DNA of 15,312 bases from CAUTXO01 sp963542625 (GTDB lineage: Bacteria > Campylobacterota > Campylobacteria > Campylobacterales > SZUA-545): the NCBI GenBank assembly GCA_963542625.1, contig CAUTXO010000036.1:1-15312 (forward strand), read 5' to 3'. The translations under genes and the position numbers were made by a program. Under the pieces are notes generated by a model. That model saw only the letters and a program-made list of their open reading frames with translations. It was not told where the DNA came from and did no database searches. Shown in pieces: positions 14,550 through 15,312 of this stretch. Position 1 is the stretch's first letter. Each line of letters begins with the position of its first letter.

Positions 14550-15131
14550 GTGCATATTTCAGAAGGCGTTTTAAGCGTAGAGATCCTAGTCACTGGCTGG
14601 GCTATGGGCGGCGCGGGGGCGGCGTGGGCGCTTTACAAGTTGCAAACGCCCGACATTCCAAAGGTTGCAATGCTTACTTCGCTGTTTTTTCTTGGATCTT
14701 TTATCCACATTCCCGTCGGCGCTAGCAGCGTTCATTTGCTTTTTAACGGCGTAATTGGCGCGCTTGGCGGGGTGCAGGCGTTTTTGGCAATTGCAATCGC
14801 GCTATTTTTCCAAGCCTTGCTTTATGGCTTTGGCGGGCTTGGCACGCTTGGTGTTAATACGCTCATAATGGCTTTGCCGGCGGTGCTTGTTTGGCATTTT
14901 TTGCGCCCGCAGCTTAGATCTCACCCCGCGCTTGTTTCGTTCGTCGGCGGCTTTTTGCCCGTGCTTTTTAGCCTTGCAATGCTAGTTGGCGTGCTACTTT
15001 TAAACAGCGCCAAGCTTGATTACGCCGTGTATATGATCTTGCTTTTTAACTTGCCGTTAATGGTAATTGAAGGGCTCATTTCGTTATTTTCGCTTAGGTT
15101 TATTCTAAAATTTAAGCCGGAGCTTTTATGA
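14550..15131 (+). CDS. nikM: NikM/CbiM substrate-specific membrane component of an ECF nickel/cobalt transporter
   Basis: 193 residues, GTG start directly after the nikL stop, with AAGGAAGG upstream (14537-14544). The N-terminus MHISEG is the invariant start of the CbiM/NikM family (PF01891), in which the amino terminus and His2 bind the metal, so this start is well supported. Further family marks are FIHIPVGASSVHLLFNGVIG and ALLYGFGGLGTLGVNTLIMA. About six transmembrane helices. It captures Ni(II) or Co(II) in the inner membrane and passes it inward with the help of the T component and ATPase that should follow. Confidence 0.9.
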   Translation: MHISEGVLSVEILVTGWAMGGAGAAWALYKLQTPDIPKVAMLTSLFFLGSFIHIPVGASSVHLLFNGVIGALGGVQAFLAIAIALFFQALLYGFGGLGTLGVNTLIMALPAVLVWHFLRPQLRSHPALVSFVGGFLPVLFSLAMLVGVLLLNSAKLDYAVYMILLFNLPLMVIEGLISLFSLRFILKFKPELL

Positions 15132-15312
15132 CACAGGCTAGCAGCTACTTGCTTGCGGTGGCGATTTACGACCTTTCTATGCTAAGCGCTAGCGAGTTTT
15201 ACGCCCTTGACCTTGCGCCCGTGATTTTTGCATTTTTGTTTTTGCAAAAGCAAAAGTTGCGCACCGCTATTTGGCTAGCTTGGCTGAATATTTTTGCCGT
15301 TTTCATCGCGCT
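15128..15312 (+). CDS. Probable NikQ/CbiQ-type T component (partial, cut by window end)
   Basis: 61 codons are visible before the edge. The start ATG overlaps the nikM stop (ATGA). The N-terminus is hydrophobic, and LDLAPVIFAFLFLQKQKLRT followed by IWLAWLNIFAVFIA resembles the first helices of CbiQ-family energy-coupling components, where a Leu-rich pair of helices comes before the coupling loops. The diagnostic Ala-Arg-Gly motifs of the T component lie beyond the window, so the call rests mainly on operon position after nikM. Confidence 0.5.
   Translation, partial: MTQASSYLLAVAIYDLSMLSASEFYALDLAPVIFAFLFLQKQKLRTAIWLAWLNIFAVFIA

Overview
The window looks like a chromosomal segment of an epsilonproteobacterium (Campylobacterota), most likely one of the higher-GC Campylobacter lineages. 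This rests on the gene families (LPP20-type lipoprotein, two-gene ThrE-like exporter, copZ-copA pair, NikKLM-type metal uptake), on TATAAT -10 boxes without clear -35 boxes, on AAGGAG ribosome sites, and on very tight gene packing. The species cannot be fixed from sequence alone. No rRNA, tRNA, CRISPR or transposase gene was seen.

Layout. 1-873: no gene; arrays of RGATCY hexamers (mostly AGATCT) surround a composite hairpin element. 874-5825 (minus): a four-gene, end-to-end overlapping envelope operon of unknown function, namely a lipoprotein, a coiled-coil protein, an LPP20-type lipoprotein, and a DUF4105/Lnb-like protein with a likely beta-barrel tail. 5905-7183 (plus, divergent promoters): the two halves of a ThrE-type threonine/serine exporter. 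7180-10199 (minus): a Uup-type ABC-F ATPase followed by a YihY/BrkB-family membrane protein. 10273-13271 (plus): copper chaperone, Cu+ P1B ATPase and a VUT-family (queuosine precursor) transporter. 13272-13413: a 12-bp-period RGATCY array, then a promoter. 13414-15312 (plus): a nickel/cobalt ECF uptake operon (NikK, NikL, NikM/CbiM, start of a probable NikQ), cut by the window edge.

The striking feature is not a gene. RGATCY is roughly ten times over-represented (about 140 by hand count against about 15 expected), while GATC in other contexts is rare. The motif forms regular arrays: 12-13 bp spacing in intergenic DNA, exactly 18 bp over 13 units in the 5' end of the yihY-like gene, and a 183-189 bp higher-order tandem repeat in the 5' end of the coiled-coil gene. 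In both genes the array lies just behind the start codon and adds a low-complexity N-terminal extension (about 75 and about 170 residues). A near-perfect 30-bp inverted pair of array segments also brackets a REPIN-like hairpin element at 169-520. This array family is the best candidate for something undescribed here; its function is unknown.
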